Assembly: GCA_016710365.1 (NCBI GenBank)
Contig: JADJVW010000010.1
Location: forward strand, 148,620-212,619
Direction of reading: 5' to 3'
DNA from: Candidatus Caldilinea saccharophila
GTDB lineage: Bacteria; Chloroflexota; Anaerolineae; Caldilineales; Caldilineaceae
Length of the DNA stretch: 64,000 nucleotides
This document shows positions 32,201 to 41,152 of this stretch, piece after piece (within the stretch, counting starts at the first letter, position 1; each line of letters starts with the position of its first letter). The position numbers were made by a program, and so were the translations under genes. The notes below the pieces were generated by a model, which ran no database searches, was not told where the DNA came from, and saw only the letters and a list, made by a program, of their open reading frames with translations.

Positions 32201-32270
32201 GTCAGGCCGCATCGCCGTCAAGGTGATCAACCACCTGGGCGACGAGGTGATGAAGGTATTCCGCGTGTAA
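29254..32270 (+). CDS. mod: Type III DNA methyltransferase subunit (Mod), two frameshifts
   Basis: About 1,005 residues in three frames. The N-terminal piece (29254-about 29720) contains DLFGDFNGLPSEEAKTEFYQ and the lead-in WSNRMILGDSLQVM. The middle piece (to about 30720) contains the catalytic motif IV CIYFDPPYGIKF and motif I LDPTCGSGTTAYV, in the beta-class order (motif IV before I). The third piece (to 32270) is the long C-terminal region seen in large Mod proteins. It would methylate adenine in the asymmetric recognition site and supply specificity to Res. Frame changes near 29718 and 30720 look like indels. Codons 31575-31650 encode an odd Gly/Val- then Ser/Pro-rich insert formed by a hairpin repeat (see separate entry). 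The array lies immediately upstream of its start. Confidence 0.87.
31578..31648. repeat. Hairpin repeat inserted in frame within mod
   Basis: AGTGGCTGGTGG at 31601-31612 is the exact complement of CCACCAGCCACT at 31635-31646, and further GGCTGGTGG and CCAGCCACC units flank them. The stretch is read through without a stop and yields GGQGVVVAGGLQSTSHQPPA, unlike the sequence either side. This suggests a palindromic element landed in the coding region without breaking the frame. Confidence 0.7.
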
Positions 32271-32325
32271 GGTCATGCGCCCCGATGGGGCGAGAATCCC
32301 TCGCCCCATCGGGGCGCATGACCTT
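32269..32325. repeat. Perfect 25-bp inverted repeat over the mod stop codon
   Basis: Arms at 32269-32293 and 32301-32325 are exactly complementary around a 7-base loop. Each arm contains one GCCCC-ATC-GGGGC hairpin of the array family, here as an inverted pair. The first arm includes the last bases of the mod stop codon. It may act as a transcription end or be a two-hairpin REP-like unit. Confidence 0.8.
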
Positions 32326-32334
32326 ATGGGCGCA

Positions 32335-32454
32335 CGCCCGGTTGAGCAGCGAGGAGCAAAAGACCGCCAAGACCACCGCCTTCGACCTCCAACTTAACCC
32401 GGCCAACCCTGGCATGAGCTTCCACAAACTCGACCGCGCCCGCGACAAGAAAAC
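32335..32454 (+). pseudogene. Fragment of a UvrD-like helicase N-terminus
   Basis: In one frame 32335-32451 reads RLSSEEQKTAKTTAFDLQLN and then PANPGMSFHKLDRARDKK, matching the N-terminal region of a class of UvrD-related helicases (usually followed by FWSVRV). The homology stops at 32454, where a palindromic GGATGAGGCGGATT...AATCCGTCTCATCC repeat (about 32455-32530) takes over. Only about 40 residues remain. The copy of GCCGGCCATGAATGACCGG near 32565 follows, and bases up to 32658 hold nothing further. Confidence 0.5.
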
Positions 32455-32658
32455 GGATGAGGCGGATTCTCACGGATTTCATCCGAAAATCATCCGGTTT
32501 CTTCCGTCAAATCCGTCTCATCCGTGGCCTATGGAAATGTGGCCTATCGAAATTAAGAATCGCCGGCCATGAATGACCGGCCTATAGATGGACGTAAATG
32601 GAGCAAGGATAGTCGTAGGTCAGGCTACCAGCCCGACGTGTTGCATCAACGAGCCAAA

Positions 32659-33694
32659 TCAGTAGCGCGCGAGTGAGCGCGCCGCATCGTAAATCTTCGC
32701 GGCATTGGGTCGATACGCATCTTCCAGCGGCGGGCTGAAGGGGACGGGCGTGTCCAGCCCGCCGAGGCGCTGCACCGGCGCGTCGAGCCACTCGAAGGCT
32801 TGCGCGGCCACCAGCGCGGCCACTTCCGCGCCGACGCCGGGCCAGTTGGTTGGCGGCGTGGACGACCAGCACCTTGCCGGTCTTGCGGGCGGTGGCGAGA
32901 ATCGCCTACGTGTCCAGCGGCTTGAGCGTGCGCAGGTCGAGCACGTCAGCGGTGATGCCTTCCTGTGCCAGCTTGTCCGTCGCTGCCAGCGCCTGTTGCA
33001 GCATCGCGCCGTAGGTGATGATCGACAGGTCGCCGCCCGCGCGGGCGAGCTGCGCCTGACCCAGCGGTACGACGTACTCGCCCGGCGGCACGTAGCCTTT
33101 GAGCGAGCGGTAGAGCGGCTTGCTCTCGAAGTAGATCACCGGGTTGTTGTCGCGGATGGCGGCGATCAGCAGCCCCTTAGCGTCGGCGGGCGTGCCGGGC
33201 GCCACCACTTTCAGACCGGGCGTGTGCACGAACCACGCCTCCGGGTTCTGGCTGTGGAAGGGGCCGGAGCGGATGCCGCCGTCCGACGGCGCGCGGATGA
33301 CCCAGGGGACCGCGCCGCCCCAGCGGTAGTGCGTGGTGGCGGCAAACTGCACGATGCTGTCGAAGGCAGACGAGATGAAGTCGCCAAACTGCATCTCGAT
33401 CACCGGTCGCAGCCCCATCAACGCCATGCCCGTGGCCGCGCCGACAAAGCCCAGCTCGGCAAGGGGCGTGTTGAGCACGCGGCGCGCGCCGAACTCCGCC
33501 TCAAAGCCTTTGGTGACCTTGAACGCGCCGCCAAAGTCGCCGGCAATGTCCTCACCCATCACCAGCACATTGGGATCGCGGCGCATTTCCTCGCGCAAGG
33601 CTTCGCTGATCGCGGCGATGTAGGTCAGCTCGCGGCCAGGATCGGCGACGGCTTCTTGTCCGTAAAACCCAAAGGGACTTGCAGTGCTCATCAT
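32659..33694 (-). CDS. Pyruvate dehydrogenase E1 component, beta subunit (in-frame stop and frameshift)
   Basis: The N-terminal 262 residues (33694 down to 32906) carry the transketolase-like pyrimidine-binding domain: RELTYIAAISEALREEMRRD, VLVMGEDIAGDFGGAFKVT, LAELGFVGAATGMALMGLRP, and VPWVIRAPSDGGIRSGPFHS. The frame meets TAG at 32906-32908 after LRTLKPLDT. The family sequence continues directly with AILATARKTGKVLVVHAAN and, after a frame change near 32850, with PGVGAEVAALVAAQAFEWLD and KIYDAARSLARY to a stop at 32659. The full protein would be about 345 residues. With the alpha subunit it decarboxylates pyruvate or a related 2-oxoacid. E2 and E3 are not in this window. Confidence 0.85.
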
Positions 33695-33792
33695 CGTTAA
33701 TTGTTTCTACTCGACCAGATCGCAACAGGCTTTGTTACTTTGCTTCGTCACAGCGCGGAGGCGCGTCCAAACCGTGCAGTAGACTCCAGCCG

Positions 33793-34776
33793 CTACGCCG
33801 CATAGACGCCGTGCGTCACCGAGGCCGGCTCCGGCAGCGGGCTGGCCTCGGCGTGCTCGACTGCGTCAGCCACTTCGACCGTGGCGCGTTGGACGATCTC
33901 ATCGAGTTCCTCCGCGTCGGCGACGCCGGCGGACAGCAGTTTCTCCCGGTAACGGTGCAGCGGGTCGCGCGCCTCCCATTCCGCCAGCAGCGCCGGCGGC
34001 ACATATTCGGCGCCGTCGTGAATGGCATGGCCCAACATGCGCATGGTCTTGGCCTCGATCAAGGTCGGCCCATCGCCGCGGCGCGCCCGTTCCACCGCGT
34101 CAAGCGTCACCGCATAGACGGCTTCGACATCGTTGCCATCCACCGTGACGCCGGGCATGGCGTAGGCCGCGGCGCGTTCGACAAGGTTAGGCGACTTCAT
34201 CTGCTGGTCAAGCGGCGTGGAATAGGCGTACTGGTTGTTCTCGACGATCACGACCAGCGGTGCATTCCAGACCGCGGCCAGGTTGAGCGTCTCGTGAAAG
34301 AGGCCGGCGCTGCTGGCGCCGTCGCCGGTGAAGGTGAGGGCGACGCGCGGCTCGCGGCGGTAGACAAAACTCATCGCCGCGCCCAGCGCCACCGGCAGCG
34401 AATGCGGCAGGTGACTGATGAAGCCAATGGTGTTCAGCGCCAAATCGCCCATGCCGTGAAAATTGGCGTCGCGCCCGCCCGAAACGCCATCGGCGCGGCC
34501 GAGCAAATTGCCGAAGATGCGGCGCGGCGTCATGCCCCGCAACAGATACGCACCGAGGTCGCGGTGCATCGGCGCGATCACGTCGTCCGGCGCGAGGGCG
34601 AAACTGGCGCCGACGCTGATCGCCTCGTGCCCGCGTTGGCTGAAAGCGCCGCCCAGCCCACGCCCCTGCTTCCACAGCGCGACTACATTCTCATCGAAGA
34701 CGCGCGTCAACATCATCCAGTAAAAGAGTTCCAGATGCTGCGCGTTGGTTAGCAAGGCTTCACTCACCCACTCCAC
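33793..34776 (-). CDS. Pyruvate dehydrogenase E1 component, alpha subunit
   Basis: An intact 327-residue thiamine-diphosphate enzyme subunit. The TPP motif is LTFTGDGASSAGLFHETLNL...NNQYAYS, and RGLGGAFSQRGHEAISVG and PMHRDLGAYLLRGM are typical of the alpha subunits of pyruvate, acetoin or branched-chain 2-oxoacid dehydrogenases. The start is a GTG at 34776; a second GTG at 34767 has a better spaced GGGGGTGGAG and is a fair alternative. It overlaps the end of the restriction-modification gene upstream by 17 bases. The beta subunit follows after about 100 bases. Substrate choice among the 2-oxoacids is not decided by sequence alone. Confidence 0.9.
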   Translation of the reverse strand: MEWVSEALLTNAQHLELFYWMMLTRVFDENVVALWKQGRGLGGAFSQRGHEAISVGASFALAPDDVIAPMHRDLGAYLLRGMTPRRIFGNLLGRADGVSGGRDANFHGMGDLALNTIGFISHLPHSLPVALGAAMSFVYRREPRVALTFTGDGASSAGLFHETLNLAAVWNAPLVVIVENNQYAYSTPLDQQMKSPNLVERAAAYAMPGVTVDGNDVEAVYAVTLDAVERARRGDGPTLIEAKTMRMLGHAIHDGAEYVPPALLAEWEARDPLHRYREKLLSAGVADAEELDEIVQRATVEVADAVEHAEASPLPEPASVTHGVYAA

Positions 34777-37249
34777 CCCCTTTATGGGGACCGAGAAAGT
34801 TCTCTCCGTTATAGTGAATCAGATGCTCTGGATGATCGGCCACCCACACTTCAGTTTCCCAACTGATTTCAGAGGCATACCGGCCTAGCGAGCGACGATC
34901 GGGGAAGGCGGTCACGAACACCAACCCAGCGGTCGAGTCTGCAAATAAATCAGCAAGTTCAAGATGACGTTCGCTGTCAACTGGGCCATGGCTTGTCACC
35001 GCTTCGATCAGATAGAGCCAGTTCATTGCGCGGTGAAATAAAACAACGTCTGGAAACTTGCCGTGAACGTCAAAACTCAAACCTAAAGATGCCATTGTAT
35101 CAACATCGAGGTGAACTGCTTTGCGCCAGTGTCACCGATGTAGAGCACCTCTGCACCAGGCGCAAACCGTGGGCCAAATTCGTAAATGATCTTCGCAATC
35201 AATTCACTATGTGCACCGGGCGACAGCGTAAATGCTTTGCCGTGGATTGTCAATGGGATTTTTGACATTTCGCGGGCACGAGCATAGCGTTCTGCCAAAG
35301 AGCCATGCTCTTTCAAATGCGATTCAACCTTTGTGCGCCAATCAGCGCGCTGAAAGCTTCGAACCAGACCAAGAACTTCTGATGTTACCTGATAGATCCA
35401 TTTAGGACTATTCACTGGACGATCAGGTTCGTCAGGGTTCATCACTGCAATCCCCGCCTGCACGAATTGGTGCATTGTTTGGCGCCGAAACGTCTCACGG
35501 GTGTTCGGTGCATAAGTCTTGGCGGAGTAATCACGGACAAAATCCATAATTGGCGTAATGCCCATGAGGGGAGCGGACGCTTTCTCCCACTTGTCGCCCG
35601 GCTTAAGTGCAAATAGTGCAAGTAAAGTCAGCGCAGAACGCTCGTTCCGCTGCGCCTTAGGCATACCTAACTCATCCAGAATGACGAGAGCTTCTTCAAT
35701 CTTGCGTTGAGCATCCACTGGATCAGTAGTGCTATAAGTTACACCCATTGTTGAAATCTCGGCTTCCAGTAATGCATCGATTGTTTGTTGGTTGGGAAAC
35801 GCATCCTTGAACAGACTGCCCCACCGGGTCAGTGTTGCTTCATTTGGATACTGTAACGTGCGGAGATCATTGGCGTTGACCTGAGTGTGACCGGAAAACT
35901 GGCGGAAATGCAGATCAATCAATGTCGAATTCAGATAAAGGGCAAGACCCCGCGCCAGTTCAGGCGACAGGCCGCTCCCTTTGCGATGAAGTACATTCAA
36001 ATGGTTCTCGAAACCCACCATTTTCCCCGGCACGCGGCCTGGATCATAAACGCTTGCCACGATCCTACGCTTTTCTTCTTTTGCGCTGAAACGACGAATC
36101 AACACGTACCATTCATTTGGCATCAACCAGGGCTGCGTCTTCACAGACGCGGCAATTGCATTCGGTTTCGAGCCATCAAGTTTCGGCCAATGCACGGCAT
36201 GATGGCGTAAGTGACCAGGGTAGATTAGAGGAAACGTATCCTGGGTAGGGTTTTGACGAAGATCACTGCGTAGCCGGAAATCTACAACCGGCCCTGTGCT
36301 GACCGTTACGCCAAGCTCAGCCAGCGTGGATGTGAACACGCTCAACCGCTCGATCACCAGCCTATCCGCCTTGCTGACTGCAATGTTGATGAACAAATTG
36401 CTATCGCCTGGCTTGACCACTTCCGCGTATGGCGCCTCACGCTGCGTCAGGTCGTCTAGCTCGGCGCGTACACTGGAAGTAATGACAACCGGTAGGCGGT
36501 GCTGATTCTTGACGGCGTGAATGATAATATTTTCCTGCAAAACCTCGTTGTCCCTGAACGCCTGGTCGCGCGTTTCAAAGACATGGATATGACGGAAACT
36601 CATTTCGTGAAGGAAAAAGGTGCGGAACGAACGGAAGTAAACGCCGTTACAAAAACTGCGTGGCACAATTGCCACCAACTCACCGTCTGCCGTTAATAAG
36701 TGGCTGGCCACCGCTAAAAACCCTGTATATAAGTTCGATGTCTCGATGCCAATCTGCTGGAGCTGTATGCGGGTGTTTGAATGGCTGTTGATCTTGCGAT
36801 AAGGAGGGTTCATGATGCAATGCGTGAAGCGCTGTGGCGGCGCCCCAAATAAAGTGTGTTCATTGCGCACCAATGCGACGCCTGCCTCGATAAAATCTTC
36901 GTCGTAAATTTGCCAGCGAAACTTGATGCCGCCCTGTGCGCAGAATGCGTGACACTCTTGCAGGGTGGCCTCAAGGCGCCGGCGCATCACAGGATCGATC
37001 CTCATACGCATGAACGGTGATCGATCGTAAGCCCGTCTGAAGCAGAGCCTGTTCGACAAATGCTGAGGTCAGCATCCCAATGCCGGCGCCTGGATCAAGT
37101 AAGACGATCTCACCGGATGGGGGGGCGAACAACGACGCCATGAACCGAGCAATTGGGGCAGGAGTCATGAACTGCCCCAGCTTCTCGCGCGTCAAGGGCG
37201 AAAGCTCTCGATCTACACTCATCCGTCGCTGATCGACGCCGTCCAGCAT
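34760..37249 (-). CDS. Single-chain restriction-modification protein: N6-adenine methyltransferase fused to BsuBI/PstI-type nuclease (two frameshifts)
   Basis: Three frames give one polypeptide of about 830 residues. The N-terminal part (36971-37249) has motif I VLLDPGAGIGMLTSAFVE. After a change near 37010, the long frame 35083-about 37010 carries the catalytic CIMNPPYRKI and a target-recognition region. From about 35690 leftwards it is a BsuBI/PstI-type restriction domain: RNERSALTLLALFALKPGDK, LMGITPIMDFVRDYSAKTYA and LYIGDTGAK. A lost base in an AAA run near 35115 moves into 34760-35095, which holds the nuclease core FDVHGKFPDVVLF, LIEAVTSHGPVDSERH and FVTAFPDRRSL. BsuBI/PstI enzymes usually come as separate methylase and nuclease genes; here they are continuous. 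The protein would recognise, methylate and cut DNA. It is inserted between cmk and the dehydrogenase genes. Confidence 0.82.
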
Positions 37250-37251
37250 AG

Positions 37252-38028
37252 CTACAGTTGCCCCAGGGTTGCCCACAGCGCATCGAGCGCCCGCACCAGC
37301 GTGGCGTCGGCGCTTTGCCCGGTGTTGTCGATGCGCACGGCGTCTGCGGCCGGACGCAGCGGCGCCAGGGCGCGCTCGCTGTCGAGGCGGTCGCGGCGCA
37401 TCATGTCGGCCAGCACCTGCTCGGAGGAGATAGTCTTGCCTTGTTGGTGCAGCTCGTGATGGCGCCGGCGGGCGCGCTCCTCCGGGGTGGCGTCCACATA
37501 CAACTTCAGGGCCGCGTCAGGCACCACGACGGTGCCGATGTCACGGCCCACCAGCACGATGCCGGGGCGGTCGGCGTCGCCGCGGCCATAGCGCTGCGCG
37601 ATCTGCCGCTGCTTGGCCGTCATCGCGCGGCGCACCTCGCAATAGGCGGACACCGCGGAAACGTTGCGATCCACCTCAGGCGCACGGATCAGCCAGGTGA
37701 CATCCTGGCCGTCCACCCGCACCGTGGCGTGACGGCCATCCTGCTGTGCGGGCTGGGGCGAGCAGAGATCGATCTCCAGCGCGTGCGCCAGGTCGCCCAC
37801 GGCCGGCTCATCCTCAATGGCGACCCCGCGCGCCAGCGCCGCCCAGGTGACCGCGCGATACATGACGCCGGTGTCAAAGAAGAGATAGTCGAGCGCCTTT
37901 GCCAGTCTGTAGCCAACTGTGCTCTTGCCCGACGCGGCCGGGCCATCGATGGCGATGATGGCAGGACGCACCTGTTCGCCCAACGCACGCACCGAGCTTT
38001 CAATCTGGCTGCTTTCAAGTAGGCTCAT
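37252..38028 (-). CDS. cmk: Cytidylate kinase
   Basis: 258 residues. The P-loop IAIDGPAASGKSTVGYRLAK and the family marks FFDTGVMYRAVTWAALARG and VLVGRDIGTVVVPDAALKLY identify (d)CMP kinase, which phosphorylates CMP and dCMP to the diphosphates. I prefer the ATG at 38028. An upstream TTG at 38043 would add five residues. It follows the RluB-type gene by 40 bases in the same direction, a pairing common in many bacteria. Confidence 0.93.
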   Translation of the reverse strand: MSLLESSQIESSVRALGEQVRPAIIAIDGPAASGKSTVGYRLAKALDYLFFDTGVMYRAVTWAALARGVAIEDEPAVGDLAHALEIDLCSPQPAQQDGRHATVRVDGQDVTWLIRAPEVDRNVSAVSAYCEVRRAMTAKQRQIAQRYGRGDADRPGIVLVGRDIGTVVVPDAALKLYVDATPEERARRRHHELHQQGKTISSEQVLADMMRRDRLDSERALAPLRPAADAVRIDNTGQSADATLVRALDALWATLGQL

Positions 38029-38067
38029 CGACGATTTTCCCAAGATGGCGTGGCAACGGTCGTTGTG

Positions 38068-38967
38068 TCAGCGTGGGCGCGGCGGGCGTCGTTTATCGAA
38101 GCCACGCGCCGGCGCTTTTGCGCGTGGTGAGCGTGCGCCGTACGCGGAACGCGTACTCGTACGCGTCGATGGAGATGGCTTTGACGGTTTAGGACGCGGC
38201 GTCGCGGTTTCCAGCCCGACCGCATGGCGCAAGGTGCGCACCTCGGTCGGCGTCAGCGCTTTGCATTGCCCAAGCTCCACATCCCCCAACAGCAGCGGGC
38301 CAATGGCCCACCGCACCAGACGCAGCGTAGGATAGCCGACCGCGCCGGTCATCTGCCGGATCTGCCGTTTCTTGCCCTCGCGCAGCACAATGCGCAGCCA
38401 GACGCCCTCCACCGGCCCGCGACTCAATTTCAAGGCGTCCGGCACGCCGTAAACCACCTCGACTTCCGCCGGAGCCGTGCGACCTTCCGGCAGATCGACG
38501 CCGTGACGCAATGTCAACAGTGCTGGCGTCGTCGGCATGGCTTCCACCAGGACGTAGTAGACCTTGGGATGCTCGTAGCGCGGATGGGTGAGCCGGTGGG
38601 CGAGTTCGCCGTCATCGGTCAGCAGCACCAGCCCTTCGCTGTGCAGATCGAGCCTTCCAACGGGAAAGAGACGCCCCGCATCGGGAGGCGCCAGATCCAG
38701 CACATTGCGCCGCTCTCCGACGTCGCCGCCCGCATCGCTGAGCACGCCGCGCGGTTTGTGCACCTTGTAATATTGATGCGTCGGCGCAACTTGCAGCAGC
38801 TTGCCGTCGACCAGAATACGGTCACGCGCCGGGTCAGCTTTGACGCCCAGCGTCTGCACCACCTTGCCGTTGACCTGGACGCGGCCCGCGGTGATCAATT
38901 CTTCACACTTGCGCCTGCTGCCGATGCCGGCGGCGGCCATCACTTTTTGCAATCGTTCAGGAGCCAT
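38068..38967 (-). CDS. rluB: 23S rRNA/large-subunit pseudouridine synthase, RluB/RsuA family
   Basis: 299 residues. An S4 RNA-binding domain comes first (MAPERLQKVMAAAGIGSRRK), then the synthase domain with PVGRLDLHSEGLVLLTDDG, whose Asp is the catalytic base, and LREGKKRQIRQMTGAVGYP. The last 50 residues are a basic, proline/arginine-rich tail typical of this family. It would convert a uridine of 23S rRNA to pseudouridine. It is upstream of and co-directional with cmk. Confidence 0.9.
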   Translation of the reverse strand: MAPERLQKVMAAAGIGSRRKCEELITAGRVQVNGKVVQTLGVKADPARDRILVDGKLLQVAPTHQYYKVHKPRGVLSDAGGDVGERRNVLDLAPPDAGRLFPVGRLDLHSEGLVLLTDDGELAHRLTHPRYEHPKVYYVLVEAMPTTPALLTLRHGVDLPEGRTAPAEVEVVYGVPDALKLSRGPVEGVWLRIVLREGKKRQIRQMTGAVGYPTLRLVRWAIGPLLLGDVELGQCKALTPTEVRTLRHAVGLETATPRPKPSKPSPSTRTSTRSAYGARSPRAKAPARGFDKRRPPRPR

Positions 38968-39020
38968 AGAACCTCGATTGTAGCCGCGTTGGAGAGAAGC
39001 GTCAATGCAAATGCAACGTT

Positions 39021-39419
39021 TTACGCTTCCACCGAACCGGCAAGGTCAAAGTACTCACGCCATGAGAGGATCTTGCCATCCACCAGGTCGACAATGATGG
39101 CGTCGGCGGTCACACCACGCACGCCATCGCGGCGGCGCGTCACGCTCCACAGCCATTCGATGGCGACCTTTGTCCCATCTGGCGACGCAAAGAGGTTCGT
39201 GATCGCGATCTCCAGGTCCGCAAAGCCGGCATGAAACTCATCCATGGTCGCCCGCAAGATGGAAGCGGGGAACTCGCCGCCGGGCGAGGTCAAAACGCCG
39301 TGCGGCAGCCAATCGCCCGCGGCCAGGTCGAAGTCGTTGCGTCGCCAAGCCTCGGCCTGCCGTTCCACTAATGATCGAATCGATTCTAACAAAGGTGCGT
39401 CGCTCGCATTGCTTGTCAT
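39021..39419 (-). CDS. SnoaL-like (NTF2-fold) protein
   Basis: 132 residues from ATG 39419, which has a clear AAAGGAG 7-8 bases upstream. EWLWSVTRRRDGVRGVTADA and the final GKILSWREYFDLAG are typical of small NTF2-like proteins of the SnoaL/steroid-isomerase group. No catalytic activity can be assigned. An upstream start at 39464 would add an unrelated 15-residue leader. Confidence 0.7.
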   Translation of the reverse strand: MTSNASDAPLLESIRSLVERQAEAWRRNDFDLAAGDWLPHGVLTSPGGEFPASILRATMDEFHAGFADLEIAITNLFASPDGTKVAIEWLWSVTRRRDGVRGVTADAIIVDLVDGKILSWREYFDLAGSVEA

Positions 39420-39485
39420 GAGAATGCTCCTTTCGGACGTTGGTTTTTGATCATGTTGCGACAAGCTTAGGTGATTTTAGTGAGA

Positions 39486-39514
39486 TTGACAAAGACATGC
39501 ACGTGCGATACCAT
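39486..39514 (+). promoter_or_regulatory. Candidate sigma-70 promoter for the sugar ABC operon
   Basis: TTGACA at 39486-39491 and TACCAT at 39509-39514 are separated by 17 bases, close to the consensus. They lie about 170 bases upstream of the binding-protein start, between two divergent genes. The -10 hexamer is only a moderate match. Confidence 0.4.
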
Positions 39515-39681
39515 CCCTCCCTGTTATCTTAAAAACTGAACACTGTGCTGTCGGCGCCTCTCCTCAAACTTATCTTCAGATGTTTGTCTGTGAATTCTGT
39601 CAAAATCTGCTCCCCATCCATCGCTCTGGTTCTGTAACTACTGACGTTTTCAATTTGTACGCAAGAAGGAGGAAGCTGGTT

Positions 39682-41058
39682 ATGTCACGCTATCGTCAAG
39701 TCCTATCTGTGCTTGCCTTGCTGAGTTTTTTGCTGATGTTGTCTGCCTGCACCGCACCTACCACACTGAGTGAGCCGGCGTCGAGCTCATCGGACGCAAC
39801 CGTGCCTGTCGTTACCTGGTATTACTACGACCAGGATAATACGGATCCCGAAGCAAACGAGCGCGTGGGCAACTTTTATCTTGCCGAGACGATTCCCCAA
39901 TTCGATGAAGAGTTTGCCGGCCAGTATCGCTGGGTGAATGTCCCACGCGACTACAATCTCGTTCTGGATTTGGTGGCGGCAGTTCAGAACAACGGGGACG
40001 TGCCTGATATTATGCGCACCGGCACGGCGGATATTCCAACTTTCCTGTTGAACAACACGGTGCAGGACATCACCGACTATGTCACCAGTGCGCCTTGGTA
40101 TGCCGATTTGGATCCAAAGGCAGTGGAGGCATGTACGGGGCCGGACGGGAAAATTTACTGTGTCCCAGTGTCGGAATCTCCTTACTTGGTTTACTTCTGG
40201 ACTGACCTGTATCCAGAGGGATTCCCTAAGACCACGGATGCGTTCCTAGCCCAAGCGGACGAACTCAAAGCTGACGAAAATTTTGCGTTGACCTACTGGG
40301 GTTCAACCGCATTCGATGGAGAAGGCGCCGGGCGCTATTACTATCAAGTGATCAGTTCGTTTGGCGGAAGCTATGATGACGGTCAGGGAAATATGCGGCT
40401 GAATACGCCGGAAAACGTTGCGGCCGTGGAGTTCATGCGAGAAATTGTGGCGAATGGTTATTCCCCCGAAGCAGCGTTTGTCGGTAACTTTGAGGAGGAG
40501 GCGTCGTTCAAGGATGGATTGGCCGGCGCATTCCCGACCGGCTTCTACATCGGCTATCAGTACCTTAACCCGCTGAAGTCGCCAACCGGCCAGGAGTTCA
40601 ACACGATTTCAGCGCAAGACATGGAAGACGCAGTAAACGCTGGCGTGATGGGGCTGGCGCCCATTTTTGCGCCGGAGGGCGCCACGCCAGGCTGCCACAT
40701 GGATGTCTTTGGCTTCGTCATTCCCACTGGCGCCAAGAATGTAGAAGGGGCCAAGGCGTACATCGACTGGATTATGCAGCAAGAACGCGCGGTGCAATGG
40801 GTGCTGCGTGCAGGCGGCGGTGTGCCGGTGGCAAGCAGCGTGCGCGAGGATGCGGCCTTCCAGACCGAAATTTTCAAGCAAGGGGCGGCTGCGTTGGAAG
40901 CCAGCGACTGCAAACCGTGGTACGGCTCGCTCACGCGCATAGCGGAGGCCAAGAAGCTCATCACGGAAACGATGTTCGACCTGCTCAAGGGCAACCCCGA
41001 CGCTGATATTGCTGCCGCGTTGGCCGCCACCGAAGCAGAGTACAACAGCAACAATTAG
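39682..41058 (+). CDS. Sugar ABC transporter substrate-binding lipoprotein
   Basis: 458 residues. ATG 39682 is preceded by AAGGAGGA. The signal peptide ends at the lipobox LMLSACTAPT, so the protein is lipid-anchored. The mature part is a family 1 extracellular solute-binding protein (maltose-binding type): FDEEFAGQYRWVNVPRDYNL, DIPTFLLNNTVQDITDYV, and near the end a VEGAKAYIDWIMQ hinge segment. It would deliver an oligosaccharide or related sugar to the permeases encoded next. No ATPase gene follows, so a shared MsmK-like ATPase is likely. The ligand is unknown. Confidence 0.88.
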   Translation: MSRYRQVLSVLALLSFLLMLSACTAPTTLSEPASSSSDATVPVVTWYYYDQDNTDPEANERVGNFYLAETIPQFDEEFAGQYRWVNVPRDYNLVLDLVAAVQNNGDVPDIMRTGTADIPTFLLNNTVQDITDYVTSAPWYADLDPKAVEACTGPDGKIYCVPVSESPYLVYFWTDLYPEGFPKTTDAFLAQADELKADENFALTYWGSTAFDGEGAGRYYYQVISSFGGSYDDGQGNMRLNTPENVAAVEFMREIVANGYSPEAAFVGNFEEEASFKDGLAGAFPTGFYIGYQYLNPLKSPTGQEFNTISAQDMEDAVNAGVMGLAPIFAPEGATPGCHMDVFGFVIPTGAKNVEGAKAYIDWIMQQERAVQWVLRAGGGVPVASSVREDAAFQTEIFKQGAAALEASDCKPWYGSLTRIAEAKKLITETMFDLLKGNPDADIAAALAATEAEYNSNN

Positions 41059-41152
41059 CTGTTTGCCTTTGGAGAGCAGAGGGCGATGCTGAAACCCTCT
41101 GCTCTCTCCTCACGCAACGTTGTCAAAAGAGCAACTTTTCCAAAGAACACCT

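Noticed and set aside
41059..41152. tRNA gene in intergenic gaps
   Set aside because: No cloverleaf with TTC-loop and CCA-end pattern was found in any gap of the window.
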